Assembly: GCA_029582265.1 (NCBI GenBank)
Contig: CM055827.1
Coordinates: 4,387,423 to 4,451,422 of the forward strand
DNA from: Zoroaster sp. YZ-2022
Taxonomy: Eukaryota > Echinodermata > Asteroidea > Forcipulatida > Zoroasteridae
Length of the DNA: 64,000 nucleotides
Reading direction: 5' to 3'
In this document: positions 34,412 through 45,265 of the stretch, in pieces
Layout of the letters: each line of letters begins with the position of its first letter
Position numbering within the stretch: the stretch's first letter is position 1
Translations under genes and position numbers: made by a program
The notes under the pieces: model-generated
What the model was told of the DNA's origin: nothing
What the model saw: only the letters and a program-made list of their open reading frames with translations
Databases searched by the model: none

Positions 34412-34705
34412 ACATGCAACATGTGAGTGGCCATTCGATTTGACAACGTGTAGATCGAGTCGCAATCGTTGACACACGTACAGTGCGGGGAGCCAGTGCA
34501 CAACGTGTGAGGGCCATTTGATTTGAAAACGTGTAGATCGAGTCGCAATCGTTGACATACAAAACAGTGCGCGAAGCCAGTGGAAAACATGTGAGGGGGG
34601 CCATTCGATTGGGTCGCAATCGTTGGCACACAGTGTGTGCGAAGGCAGTGCACCATGTGAGGGCCGGGGCCATTCGATTTGAAAACATGTAGATTGAGTC
34701 TTGGG
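34412..34705. repeat. Minisatellite of about 80-bp units
   Basis: Four diverged copies of a unit containing GGCCATTCGATTTG and GAGTCGCAATCGTTG lie in the right part of the inverted-repeat element, outside the Helitron-like end. Confidence 0.75.
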
Positions 34706-34909
34706 TACCGGTAAATTTACCGGTAAAAAAAGTGGAAAATTTCACAAATCAAACGTATTATGTTTTATACAAAGAAAATTGGTAAGTTTCATTAATAAAT
34801 AGGCCTATGAATGACGGGGGCAAAATAAAAATAAAAAAAAACCGACCCGAGATTTCAGCACTTTTGGGTCGGTCGGTGGAAGGGCAACTCAACATCTTTT
34901 TGGGGGCTA

Positions 34910-35409
34910 ATGACATAAATCTTGGATATTTACATTTTCCCAGTGGCGAGTAGTTACAGAAATGGTAGGTATGGGAGGTTTTTAAGGTTCATTTCTGCCA
35001 TGATTGCATAATGATCAGATAAGCCGATGGATAGTTATATTTTAGATGAGAGGTGCATTTTGAAGATAAGGGCATCTTTCCAAAAGTGCACTGGTGGATT
35101 TTGGAGGATTCATGAAGGTTCCTAGCCAGAATACCTAGGGGGTTAGGGTTAATGGAAACATTTTAGTCGATCCTTGCGTCTTTAAATATGTTGCTGATTC
35201 ACATGGGCTTTACATGGGCTAATAGCTAACAGGTTGTCTCCACTGAGAATGAGGCACCATGATCTCAGTTCAATAGGTCACGTGTTGGAACCAACGGTGG
35301 TATACAATTGGTGGTATACAGATAGATGTCAGTGTTTTTATGCACTAAATTTCGTGGGCCAGACGGGAACCAGTCATAAAATATTCATGACAGTTTTGTG
35401 GCATATATA
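34910..35409 (-). mobile_element. CR1-group LINE copy A, displaced 5' part, and upstream DNA
   Basis: 34910-35060 continues the LINE interrupted at 26927. On the minus strand it encodes the end of the endonuclease, near SDHYAIMAD in copy B. From about 35060 to 35409 the sequence matches copy B at about 47890-48230 and is non-LINE upstream DNA of the SLC22 exon, with no feature recognised. Confidence 0.7.
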
Positions 35410-36230
35410 CACTCCTCAAAATAAAATAAGGGTCAAAAGTATTTTTGTGAAAAATGTTGAACAAGTCAGGACATAGAAACATTTTTAGTAAGGGTAATGG
35501 GCTAAAGGTTGCTCTGCAACATTTTAAGCACTTTCACATGGTTTGCATGTCTATTGGCTTAGAAACTGACAGATCATGTGACAAGACACAAAATGCTGAT
35601 AACAGGTTCATGATGTCGCAATCAAGTTTGGCACATCTGCTTTATTTCTTTTGTGGGTGTTACTGAGATGTTGTCAACAGGATTCAACACTGGGTACACA
35701 GTACAGTCCATGAGGAGGCGTTGTACGGAATGTGTGCGAGTCAGGGGTCATGCAACCTCATACTGACATTAACTTTAAGTCTCAAAACATACAGAAATAA
35801 TGTTGATTTGCCAAAGTTTATGACAGGGAGAGAATATCAACTGGTGGGAAAGCCTTCAAAATAGGGAGGGGCTCAAGGGGTCCCCTCATCCCTACAGCTT
35901 CCATGCTGGTTAACCCACTGTTTAACTTTACTCTATCAAGTGCAGAATCCTATTGATTATGTGTGGAGAATCTCATTAAGTCTTGAAGAAAAATAAAGCA
36001 GATGTGCCAAACTTGATTGCGACATCATGAACCTGTTATCAGCATTTTTGTGTCTTGTCACATGATCTGTCAGTTTCTAAGCCAATAGACATGCAAACCA
36101 TGTGAAAAGTGCTTAAAATGTTGCAGAGCAACCTTTAGCCCATTACCCTTACTAAAAATGTTTCTATGTCCTGACTTGGTGAACATTTTTCACAAAAATA
36201 CTTTTGACCCTTATTTTATTTTGAGGAGTG
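35410..36230. mobile_element. 821-bp foldback element with TA target duplication
   Basis: The arms 35410-35650 and about 35993-36230 are near-perfect inverted repeats of roughly 240 bp, starting CACTCCTCAAAATAAAATA. TA flanks both ends (35408-35409 and 36231-36232). Copy B has the precise empty site GCATATATAGTAACG at about 48223-48237. The TA target and the terminus suggest a Tc1/mariner-type non-autonomous element. The 340-bp centre has no transposase. Confidence 0.85.
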
Positions 36231-36324
36231 TAGTAACGTTATTGCATTTGCAATAGTCAGTCGACGTCCAGCTATATGCGATTGTACGGTCCACTGGTTG
36301 ATTTGAGGGCTTCATTGTAGTAAT

Positions 36325-37106
36325 TGTTGTTATATCGTTTTATTCAGTTAAGAATATAATGTGTATAATAAGCAGCGGCGTAGCCACGGGGGGCCTGGGG
36401 GACACGTGCCCCCCCCACAAATTTCCAGTGCCCCCCCAGGTGCCCCCCACGAAAAATCCTCATAATGCCCCAAAAAACAGAAAAGAAAAAGAAAAGGGAA
36501 AAACCCATACCCCTGGGGCCCCCTCCCCCCCACTGAAAAGCAATGCCCCCTGTGGCCCCCCCCCCCCCCACTGAAAAAGTCCTGGCTACGCCGCTGATAA
36601 TAAGTACACAGCGTATCAAATTGAGCAACCACTCATAACTAAAATTATTACATATTAAAAAACAATGCCTTTAGGTTATTACCTATAGAATTTTTACCAG
36701 TATATATTTATGCCTGTGGATTTATTGCAAGCTGTATAATGCTTTAACAATATAATTGATGCTCATCATATTAAATCACTCAAGATGGCCGCTCACGGAA
36801 GCTGTCGGGTGTCATCAAGCACTGAATACCACCCGTTTCAGACGTTATTACTCAGCAAATTGTCTACCAACGCGAAGAACTATTATCATACCAACACACA
36901 TTCAATAAGCCAACTCTAGGCCTACAGACCATTCTACTACTCGCAAATCTTGGAATTTTAGTTGGAAATGGAACCGGTACTGATCAACGAAATAGCGGAA
37001 TATGGGAGCCCACACACGAACAGCACGAGGTAAGCACACAAAGCAAAGCAATGAAGACTCATGCAAAGCGCATGTACATGTACAATCGTCGCAGACGTAG
37101 AAAGAA
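36325..37106. other. 782-bp segment present only in copy A, between 12-bp direct repeats
   Basis: CATTGTAGTAAT flanks the segment (36313-36324 and 37107-37118) but occurs once in copy B (48435-48446). It is either an insertion with a 12-bp target duplication or DNA lost from copy B by recombination between the repeats. Read on the minus strand, AATAAA lies near the end at about 36338. No poly(A) tail is visible. It contains the hAT-like MITE at 36373-36596. Confidence 0.7.
36373..36596. mobile_element. hAT-like MITE with 8-bp target duplication
   Basis: The terminal inverted repeats begin CAGCGGCGTAGCCA. ATAATAAG is directly repeated at 36365-36372 and 36597-36604, the 8-bp duplication of hAT elements. 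The interior is rich in C and G runs. Frames across it are not genes. Confidence 0.85.
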
Positions 37107-37308
37107 CATTGTAGTAATGCTGCATGGTTGAGTAACGTCAGTGAATCTGATTCTATTGAAACGGCGGATGCCAGTGAGTCAAGCAACACAATTATTATTC
37201 ACAACCATTGCCCTCCAAATTACCTTCATAGTCAATCATTGCTCTCTATGTTATCTACTGGCTGAAGGCTTCGTTTCTATAAAGCTCCCACCGAAACGTG
37301 CACACAAC

Positions 37309-37744
37309 ATGAAGTTTGATACTATTTTGCTGGAAATTGGGGGTTTTGGCAAATATCAGAAGGTATTATGCTTGCTGCTGGCCTTATTTGCCGTACCAGC
37401 GGCATGGCATGCCATCGGTCAAGTATTTCTTGCGGCAAAGACGGACTACTGGTGCGCTGTACCAGAAGACCAATCTCTGAACTGCAGTAATTCAGAGTTT
37501 GACCAGAACTCAGAAGAAGATTGTCTGGAGCTGCAGAAGCGACTGACCATACCGTCTACTATTGATGAGGATGGGAACATCGTCTATTCTAAATGTGAGC
37601 GCTTATGTTTACGCACAGAGTCCAGATCTGGACGGATCGTCACCAATTCGACGTTTGGCTGGGATGCGACTGACAACGAGACTACAAGCTGTGATGCAGG
37701 GTGGAGTACGACCGCTCCAGTACAAGACTACACTCATACAAGAT
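37309..37744 (+). pseudogene. SLC22-like transporter exon 1, copy A, with four indels
   Basis: This is nearly the same exon as 48639-49076: ATG at 37309, MKFDTILLEIGGFGKYQK, first membrane helix and cysteine-rich extracellular loop, ending at a GT donor after CAAGAT (37744). Against copy B it has an extra T near 37604 and single-base losses near 37647, 37702 and 37718. The first two cancel, but the last two do not, so the frame is lost before the donor. No exon 2 is found before the gap. It could be a dead duplicate, or the other haplotype with sequencing errors in short homopolymers. Two of the differences are in GGG and CCC runs. Confidence 0.75.
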
Positions 37745-38658
37745 GTAATGTATACATGATTATGAAACTTGACAATTAACAAGAAAATAATTATGGAAGA
37801 GTTGGATTTTAAAACCACTATAACACAGGTGGCCTACCAGTGGCTCATTTTCTGCTGAGGGATTTAAGGCGGCCCGCGAAGCCATTTCAGGAAAAGAAAA
37901 AAAAATTAATTGCCTATTTTCGCTAAAAAATATTACAAAACGAAAATAGTGACCAGTCAATCATAACCTTCCGTAGCCAGTTTAGAAAAGACAACCGTAG
38001 TTTTATTATACACTATTATTTTCATTTATAGTCCAATGTACACTGTAGCAAACATTTTAAACCACAACGCGTGCGCGGGGGTGGGGGTGGTTTTTTTTTG
38101 GACAAAAGTCAAATGGCCAACATGACACTGGATGATGCATACAGTCAGTGCCCCAAATCTCCCAAAATATCGTTTCTAGTCCTCACTCGACTACACTTTC
38201 TCTATCATCTTTTGTTGGAAAATCTGTGATATTTGTCATTAATTGTTTATCAAAGTAGGGGTTGTATTCTATATTCTTTCCATTTTGAAGTAACCAATCA
38301 CCGTTGTCGAAAGCACTTCCTCCAGGTTCCAGTAGTGAGAGTGAGGTTAGACCTCGAGACGTGGTTGTCGCACACGGCGCGTATGCACACCTGTTCAAAC
38401 ACATCCAAATTCCTTTCTCTTATGATTCAACTCAGAGGTCACTCAATGAAAGTATTTGGCGTGTTTTCCATACAAAACACACTGCATGCTACGGTCGACA
38501 TGGACGATGTAATTTCTTTCAAACCTAAATTTTTAGAACACTGCAAATATTTAAAAGATATTTTAACAATCATCTCAACAAGGGACAAAAGGGAGAAAAT
38601 GGTGGAAATGTTTTGTTTGTTTGTACGCATTATATTACGGAAAATGAAACACGACCGT
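37745..38658. other. SLC22 copy A flank, nothing coding recognised
   Basis: Most of this matches copy B at 49077-49577, but about 180 bp around 38048-38265 is absent or shortened in copy B. No second SLC22 exon is present. Confidence 0.6.
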
Positions 38659-38734
38659 CATTGGCGGATCCAGGGGGGGCTAAGGGGGCTGTAGCCCCCT
38701 AAAATTGTTTAAAAAAAGATTTAAAAAAAAATTT

Positions 38735-38772
<38 letters not shown>

Positions 38773-38919
38773 GAGGCGGGGGGGGAACGTACACCCATTC
38801 CCACAGTGTGCTTTGTTTTTCTCTCCCTTTGATTATTTCATTGTAATTTTTGTAGTACTGAAAAATAATTGTTTTTGATTCTCAGCCCCCCCCCTAAAAA
38901 ATGTTCTGGATCCGCCCAT
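38659..38919. mobile_element. MITE with GGCGGATCCAG termini and GA microsatellite
   Basis: The inverted ends share GGCGGATCCAG (about 38663 and complement at 38907-38917). GACCGT flanks both sides (38653-38658 and 38920-38925). A short (GA)n tract lies inside at about 38741-38766. In copy B only the right end survives (about 49817-49873), next to a much larger GA array. Confidence 0.6.
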
Positions 38920-41048
38920 GACCGTAACCTTATCCATTTCATATTTGTAATAGTTTTGCCCCAAAAGTGACATCTTGTCAGATAGCCTGTAGTAATTAAT
39001 TAGTATATTTTGTACTATATACCTTCACGTCAAGTAAGTTTTAGGAATTAGTAATTAACCCTCCTACTTTTGGTGCCTTTTCAGACAAGTCCAGGGTTCG
39101 CCAAATGCGAGTGAAAACGGCGGCGGGCGAGTCAAAACCCTTCCTTCAGTAGCTCGCCGGGCGAGTCAAAATATTGTCACCGATAGGCCTATATCAGCCC
39201 TGAAATTACTCGACGGCAATTGCCGTCAATGCCCTCAACCCTCTGCCGTGATGCCCTTTAAAATGCCACTTTTCACGGCAACGAGTTGCTGTGCTTCTTG
39301 CATTGCCGTTGTGCCCACTTGTTTACACATAGTATTTACTATACGTAGCCTATATGTACATGTACATTCTCGACTCACGGAAAAGTATATCGCCGCCACG
39401 CTCGATTGCGCGACCGGTGGCTGCGCTGCAAAGACCAAGTTCACGCAACGACTATTTGGGAACAAAATAGTCGTCAAAATTACCTGGTACTCATGACCAA
39501 AATGATATAATATTGATTACCAGAGCAATATCGGTCGCTTGGTCGTTGTACGAATCTTGGCCCTAAGCTGGAATACTCTTTGGTTGAAGTATCAACAGTA
39601 CCCACAACACTTATGCAAACACTACGCCATGGCATTCGCTTTGGATACCAGCGGTAAAAATAGCATGGCGCGGCGTTAGGCGCATGCAACGTAAATAATA
39701 CATGCCGGAGTCTGTACCCCAGACATGCATGCAGCGTGTGCGTGTGCATCGGATATACGCGCGCAGCATCGACGCATCGATCGTCGTGTCGCTGTACCGT
39801 ACGTATGTAATAATACTACGCGGCCAGGGCTTTGGTGGTCGTCAACATGCTGTCAAAGGGTCGACTTAGCAACAAAAGAGTGAACTGAATACTGCCACAT
39901 CCAAATGCATAAAATTTGATGTTTTTTTCGGGTTAAGCACATTGTGTTTTTATTTATTTTTTAATTGGTGACCAAACTGTAAGTGTTGCAATACTGTTTT
40001 CATGTATAGGCCTACATCTTGTAATCCGAAACCCAAACAGGAGACAGATAAAGGAAACTTTAGTCTTATTGGCATGTGCTGAATTGGAGTGTGTTCATTT
40101 TTCATTGTTTAAAAAAAAAGTTTTTTAAAGATTGCCTTGTGCCCTTTGTTTTTCTTCATCATGTTGCGTGATGCTCCTTTGTAAAATTGCCTTGGTGCCC
40201 TGATTTTTTTAATGTTTCTCATTATTGTTGTGTTCAGTTGGTTAGAAATATGGGAAAATATTAAATGAGCCTTCTCTCATTTTCAGAATTAAAAGCAAAA
40301 AGCATTACTGTACACTAATGTGCCTGATCTTTTCCTCTGTTATTAGAATAGAATCCGTTATTAATTAAAGAAACGTTAGTTATTGCCTCAGAAACAAATA
40401 TATGCACATAATAATAAGGTAACTGAGCAACTGTTGTTTATAATGCATCGTTCTGATGCAAAAATACCTAAATTACTAAAAACAGTGATTTGATTAAAAG
40501 TATTAAAAAACATACGGGCGAGTGAAAAGGCTTGCGGGTAGTGAAAAGTTCGGTTTACTAGCCCGGCCGGCGAGTGAAAAAAAAAGTTAATGGAAACCCC
40601 TCGCTTCAAGTTATTGATGGCACCTATATTTGAAACCATCTGCTTTTGTGGTTTTGAATGGTGAAACAACTGTGTAATATACTGATTCCCTCAAATGGTT
40701 TTGAATGGTAGGTCAGGTAATACAAAACCTTGTTTGGATCTTCCAAATGGTAGTACAGCTAATAAAAAACATTGTTTAGATACTTCTAAATGGTGAATCA
40801 AATGGACCTCTATACTGGTGACTTGAGATGGTTAAGTTTTGAATGACAGGTCTGCTATACTCTAAAGCACCCTAGTGCCATTTCATAAGTGTGGGTAGAT
40901 CAATTACTTGTACACTGGCCACCATGTAAGTTAAAACTCCATAGGGTAAACCCAAGACACAACATTTTATCTGTTGATCAACTATCCATAAAGACTCAAT
41001 ATTTACTAACTTCAGCATCCAGTGTAGTACGCATTTCACCATTCGGCT
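38920..41048. other. No gene recognised; GCGAGTGAAAA-rich repeat remnants
   Basis: GC-rich phrases such as GGCGAGTCAAAA (about 39125-39170) and GGCGAGTGAAAA (about 40570) recur at two places 1.4 kb apart and may be the ends of one old element. 39650-39830 is CpG-rich. No exon recognised. Confidence 0.4.
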
Positions 41049-41548
41049 NNNNNNNNNNNNNNNNNNNNNNNNNNNNNNNNNNNNNNNNNNNNNNNNNNNN
41101 NNNNNNNNNNNNNNNNNNNNNNNNNNNNNNNNNNNNNNNNNNNNNNNNNNNNNNNNNNNNNNNNNNNNNNNNNNNNNNNNNNNNNNNNNNNNNNNNNNNN
41201 NNNNNNNNNNNNNNNNNNNNNNNNNNNNNNNNNNNNNNNNNNNNNNNNNNNNNNNNNNNNNNNNNNNNNNNNNNNNNNNNNNNNNNNNNNNNNNNNNNNN
41301 NNNNNNNNNNNNNNNNNNNNNNNNNNNNNNNNNNNNNNNNNNNNNNNNNNNNNNNNNNNNNNNNNNNNNNNNNNNNNNNNNNNNNNNNNNNNNNNNNNNN
41401 NNNNNNNNNNNNNNNNNNNNNNNNNNNNNNNNNNNNNNNNNNNNNNNNNNNNNNNNNNNNNNNNNNNNNNNNNNNNNNNNNNNNNNNNNNNNNNNNNNNN
41501 NNNNNNNNNNNNNNNNNNNNNNNNNNNNNNNNNNNNNNNNNNNNNNNN
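41049..41548. other. Assembly gap, 500 N
   Basis: An exactly 500-base run of N, the usual placeholder for a gap of unknown size. It lies between the two copies of the duplicated segment. Confidence 0.99.
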
Positions 41549-41838
41549 CCCACCCGCCCCGGGGTTTTTTGGCTTTTTTCACGTTCATCCGGGAAGACTA
41601 TATATATTCCCTTTAATTCATTCACGAAGGCCTACACATCTGGTCATTATGCCTAGTTATTTAATTCGAAGTTAGAGCTAATTAATAACTTATTCGAAGG
41701 GAAAACAAAATTTTGTAGGGAAAACGTTAATTAATAGCTAATTCGTTGAAACGAAATTTTGTGGGGAAAAAAAATAATACTAAGTATGTAGGGATAATGT
41801 AGGGGAAATGCGCATGCGTGGTGGGGGAAAACAGCAAA

Positions 41839-42240
41839 TCAAGAGTGGCAGCCCTGCATGCGACGCGGGCAAACTTTATTCACTGAAGCTGGCGCCGTAG
41901 AGTTGCTTTCAGTCCCTTGGGACAACGCCCTTGCCTCACGCACTGCATTTTCCACACGATGTGCAATTTCTCTGGTCTTTGAAAGTGTTAGATCTTTTTC
42001 CATTAGCAACCTTTCTCTTATTTTTCCTCTGTTTGTCTTCTCTACCACCTGGTCTCGTATCATTTGGTCTAAAAAATCAGGCAAAGTCGCATGTTTTTGC
42101 CAGTTCACGTAACGCCGAAATGAACGTATCAATCTTCTCATCAACTTGCTGTGAACGTTGCCGGAACTGGTATCTTTCGGCCACCACATTAATGGAAGGT
42201 TGAAACTGTTTCTGCAAGATTTCTAACGTAAATTCCTAGG
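41839..42240 (-). pseudogene. Fragment of a Ty3/gypsy gag capsid
   Basis: On the minus strand, one frame (from about 42235) reads LEILQKQFQPSINVVAERYQ, then DEKIDTFISALRELAKTCDF. Another continues FLDQMIRDQVVEKTNRGKI, RERLLMEKDLTLSK and AVREARALS. This is the capsid pattern of Mag-type and related gypsy elements. One frameshift near 42075 joins the halves. No knuckle, pol or LTR was found around it, and a stop follows at 41839. It is an orphan fragment. Confidence 0.65.
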
Positions 42241-42351
42241 TATCAATCACGTTTCTAAAACACACAAATGAATCGTTAGTTTCATACGAATGTAAACAGG
42301 AAGTAGCGACCGCGGGTTAAATGGGGTCACACAAATTAATTAAGTGGTATA

Positions 42352-42819
42352 GGGTGCACCCCACTAAATGAACTTCCACAAAATATTCAAAAACACAAAA
42401 TATTCAAAAATCGTTTTAAAAATACGGTTTTTAAAACCAAAAGAAAAAAATTCACCGATATATAACCTTTTATTTTCTTCTCTATTTTACTGTCTAAAGT
42501 CCATGTTTCCAGGGAGTTATTCTCATCCCAATGAAAACCACCCTCTACAGTAGTGAAAACGTCCACACTGAAAAGCAGCCATTTTGGAAAAAGGCCTTAC
42601 GCTTGAAATCAAATTAGGACCGCTTTTTCAGGGCCTAGTGTATCCAAAATACTCACAGTTGGAAGTCATGGATCCCAGGTTATGATATTTGGCCATTTTT
42701 ACACAATCCATTAAATGTATGGGCCTCAAATCTTGGTTTTTCTGAAAATTTTGAGGGGTTTACACTTTATGATAAACAGCTCGGCGCATGAATTCCTCAC
42801 TATTTAGTGGGGTGCACCC
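42352..42819. mobile_element. MITE with GGGTGCACCCCACTAAAT inverted ends
   Basis: The 18-bp terminal inverted repeats are at 42352-42369 and 42802-42819. The interior of about 430 bp is non-coding. The target duplication is not clear, so the superfamily is open. Confidence 0.7.
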
Positions 42820-43322
42820 ACCAGCGCCTTTGGATAAAGGCGGTGGGGACGAGCGAACTTTTACACGTTAACGTATACCAATGCACGCAAAGTACCAATG
42901 AATGCATGAATAATTATAATAGCAACGGCCGCGTCCCCTCACATTCCTACATAATTAAAATGACCCTATCGCGCACAATTCAAATCTCACAGAGGCAAAA
43001 TTACACAGGTGGGAAGTTCATACTATCATTAATGTAATTTTTAGAGGTATTTTTAGATAAAAGAAGCCGACATTTGTTTAAACTATAAGGAAACTGGTTG
43101 CTAGGTCTCCAAAAGTGTTGTACCTGAATTTGAGAAATAGGAATTTTTCGTTTTCCCTGGCGGAAGTCGGCGTCACATGAGTTTTTCTTTGTATGTACTG
43201 TGTATCGATGTTAACGAAGAGCTGTGGCCTCGCATCAAATTACGCTTTTGAGCGAAATTGATGGCGATATAATTTTCATAATAAGATTTGAATAAAACTA
43301 TCCCGAGACAATGCTGTAGAGC
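42820..43322. other. Intergenic sequence, nothing recognised
   Basis: No gene or repeat recognised before the THAP-like fragment. Confidence 0.4.
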
Positions 43323-43472
43323 TGCTGTGCTGTTGGATGCACAAACCACCGCAAAGATGAGGAAAATGAGCTAAGCGTAACCTTTTAGAAAATCCCATCG
43401 GGTCAAACTCCATTATGAAAAGAGAAACGCCACCATTGGTTGCTGGCGATTCGCCGAGAAAACTGCAGCAAG
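43323..43472 (+). pseudogene. Decayed THAP zinc-finger domain
   Basis: THAP domains are C2CH DNA-binding modules found in host regulators and in P-element-type transposases. The plus frame from 43323 reads CCAVGCTNHRKDEENELSVT, then F, a stop, KIPSGQTPL, a second stop, and KEKRHHWLLAIRREN. The first cysteine pair, the hydrophobic and Pro-Ser region (KIPS) and the invariant Trp (HHWL) are where a THAP domain has them. The second half, with the last Cys and His, is missing, as if in a further exon. The two in-frame stops mean a pseudogene. Whether it came from a host gene or a transposon is unknown. Confidence 0.6.
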
Positions 43473-44793
43473 AAACCTATTTTTGGTATTTTTGTATCAA
43501 ATACATCGCGCTATTGGAATTATCGGTATGTACAACTAAAACCATACACTGTAACAATAGATAGGTGAGGGAACTGCCTGGCCAACAACGACTAGACTGT
43601 GTTTTCTGCCCAGTAGTATGCTTAGGTGTGACATCGTCTATAAGTTTGTTTGGTTACTGCTCTGTTGCATCATGGGCTGTACCCAGATGGAATGTTAAGT
43701 GTTACTGTCTTTACTATTACTAAGGCTCACAGGTCATCAATGTCATCTATACTATCCTGATTGGGATATATATTTTTATCCTGAATATTTTTCACCCAAT
43801 ATGTAGACCAATTCGGTCCCAATCGGGAAACCCATTTGTGTGATAACGACACATTTTGCAGTACTAGATAGACTAACATTTATACTTCCTAAGATGAGTT
43901 TTGGGATATTACTTTCATTAATCTCTTTGATAATCGGTTTCACTTTGTGTCCTGTAGAGAGTTTTAATTCAGTTTAAAGGATAGTTCTTCCACAAGCCTT
44001 TTTACTGCAATGATTCAAGAGACTATATTTTTTTAAATTGTACTAATGTTACTATGATTTTAGATGTAAGTTAATTACTGCAAATTCGTGACCTCAACCA
44101 AAACCGGTCATTAACCTGCGCGACAAACATTTATTCCCTTATTCATAAATGCCCGGGAAAGTTTAGACAATGTGAAACGTAATCACGTGGGGGTGTACTA
44201 ACGTATGGTAAAGATATGACTTATCAAAATCAGAACAGCGCATATGTGCCAGCTGTTCGTCAACTGTTTTGTGAGACACGAGACGCGGATTTGAACCATG
44301 TCAGAGTGACGAAGATTGTTTGGCATCACGCGCCTGACTCATGTACTTTGAAAACGTGAATTTGCCCATTTCTATTTGGCTTTATTCAACAGAAATTTGT
44401 TTACATTTTGAAAACGAAATCGATACGGGCATTTATGACACTTGGTCTTTACGGCAGGAAAATGACCTGTATTGGACGTGGTCACGGGCGATATTGCCCG
44501 TGATGACTTCTGAAACCGGTCATTAATCGCGCGACAAACGTTCATTCCCTCATTAATGTTCTTCATAATTCAAGTTCTTCTCTAAGTGGAGGAGCACTAC
44601 ATTTTTAACATGGCAAGGCTAAAAAAGGGGGACAGTTCGGGATTGGGCTTAAAGACTACGATGTAGTATTATCAATGCGCACATGGCACCAGGGATAATA
44701 TACACCATGCTCGAAAAAAGACCAATGACGATTCCGTGTGCGTCTTGTCTAAAGGCTATATACTCAAGAGATGATCACGTGTCCGTACAGCTC
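43473..44793. other. No gene recognised; one short dispersed repeat
   Basis: About 40 bp containing AAACCGGTCATTAA and GCGACAAAC occur at 44099-44140 and 44513-44557. A small palindrome, TCACGGGCGATATTGCCCGTGA by position, lies at 44481-44502. Nothing coding was identified. Confidence 0.4.
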
Positions 44794-45265
44794 ACCAGCG
44801 AAAATGACACAAAAACAGTTCTCTGACACGGTGTAAATAGAGCTGGACGTGGGGCGAATTCACCTCCAACAAACGGCCGGAAATAGACGAAACCACGGGG
44901 ACGCAAGCCGACTCCCGTCACAACAATATGGGAAAGAAGAAATCCCAAAAATACTGAACTGTAGATTTAGTTCACAAAATGTCTCTTCCGGAATTAAATT
45001 CAGCTCTCAGACACTTCACTCGGTCAAGACGAACTTTCTCAAAACACTCCACAGACGAGTCGTAAGCGACATCACAGGTCCTAGCTGGTGTACACTGAAG
45101 TGTGGTTTTCAAGTCTTGGTTACCGAAGTCTTAATGGTTTGCTCAAGTCCTGTTTAAAATCCTCTACCAGCCCGTATTTATAGTTTTTAATCCCTTCTAG
45201 AAAATACTAGAGATTTCTTCTTCACTTCACTTCCTAGAAATTTCTGAAAATGCATCGTTTTCCAG
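44794..45265 (-). repeat. Partial LTR of the Gmr1-like family
   Basis: It matches the interior of the 3' LTR (about 19567-20035) with few differences, but lacks the first 125 bp or so and the last 220 bp or so of the LTR. It lies beside copy B of the CR1-group LINE, just as the full element lies beside copy A. No internal region is present. Confidence 0.85.

Larger units (their letters stand above)
26928..34907. mobile_element. 8-kb TA-flanked inverted-repeat insertion (composite)
   Basis: Copy B of the LINE shows the uninterrupted site (CAATATAATGACATAAATC, about 47735-47753). In copy A that site is split and TA is duplicated (26926-26927 and 34908-34909). The insertion's ends are inverted repeats sharing TGTTGAGTTGCCCT (about 26945-26958 and complement at 34881-34894), plus GGTCGGTCGG near each end. 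Most of the length (27001-34211) looks like a Helitron-like element nested inside, so the original inverted-repeat element would be only about 770 bp. Confidence 0.75.

Noticed and set aside
36344..36632. Gly/Pro-rich overlapping frames
   Set aside because: They lie in the GC-rich hAT-like MITE, whose ends and target duplication explain the sequence.
38920..40620. A 1.5-kb transposon bounded by GGGTTCGCCAAATGC and GGGGTTTCCATTAAC-like ends
   Set aside because: The supposed inverted ends match only loosely and no target duplication was seen.
40872..41656. Open frames crossing the N run
   Set aside because: Frames through unknown bases carry no evidence. Their ends have no recognisable domain.
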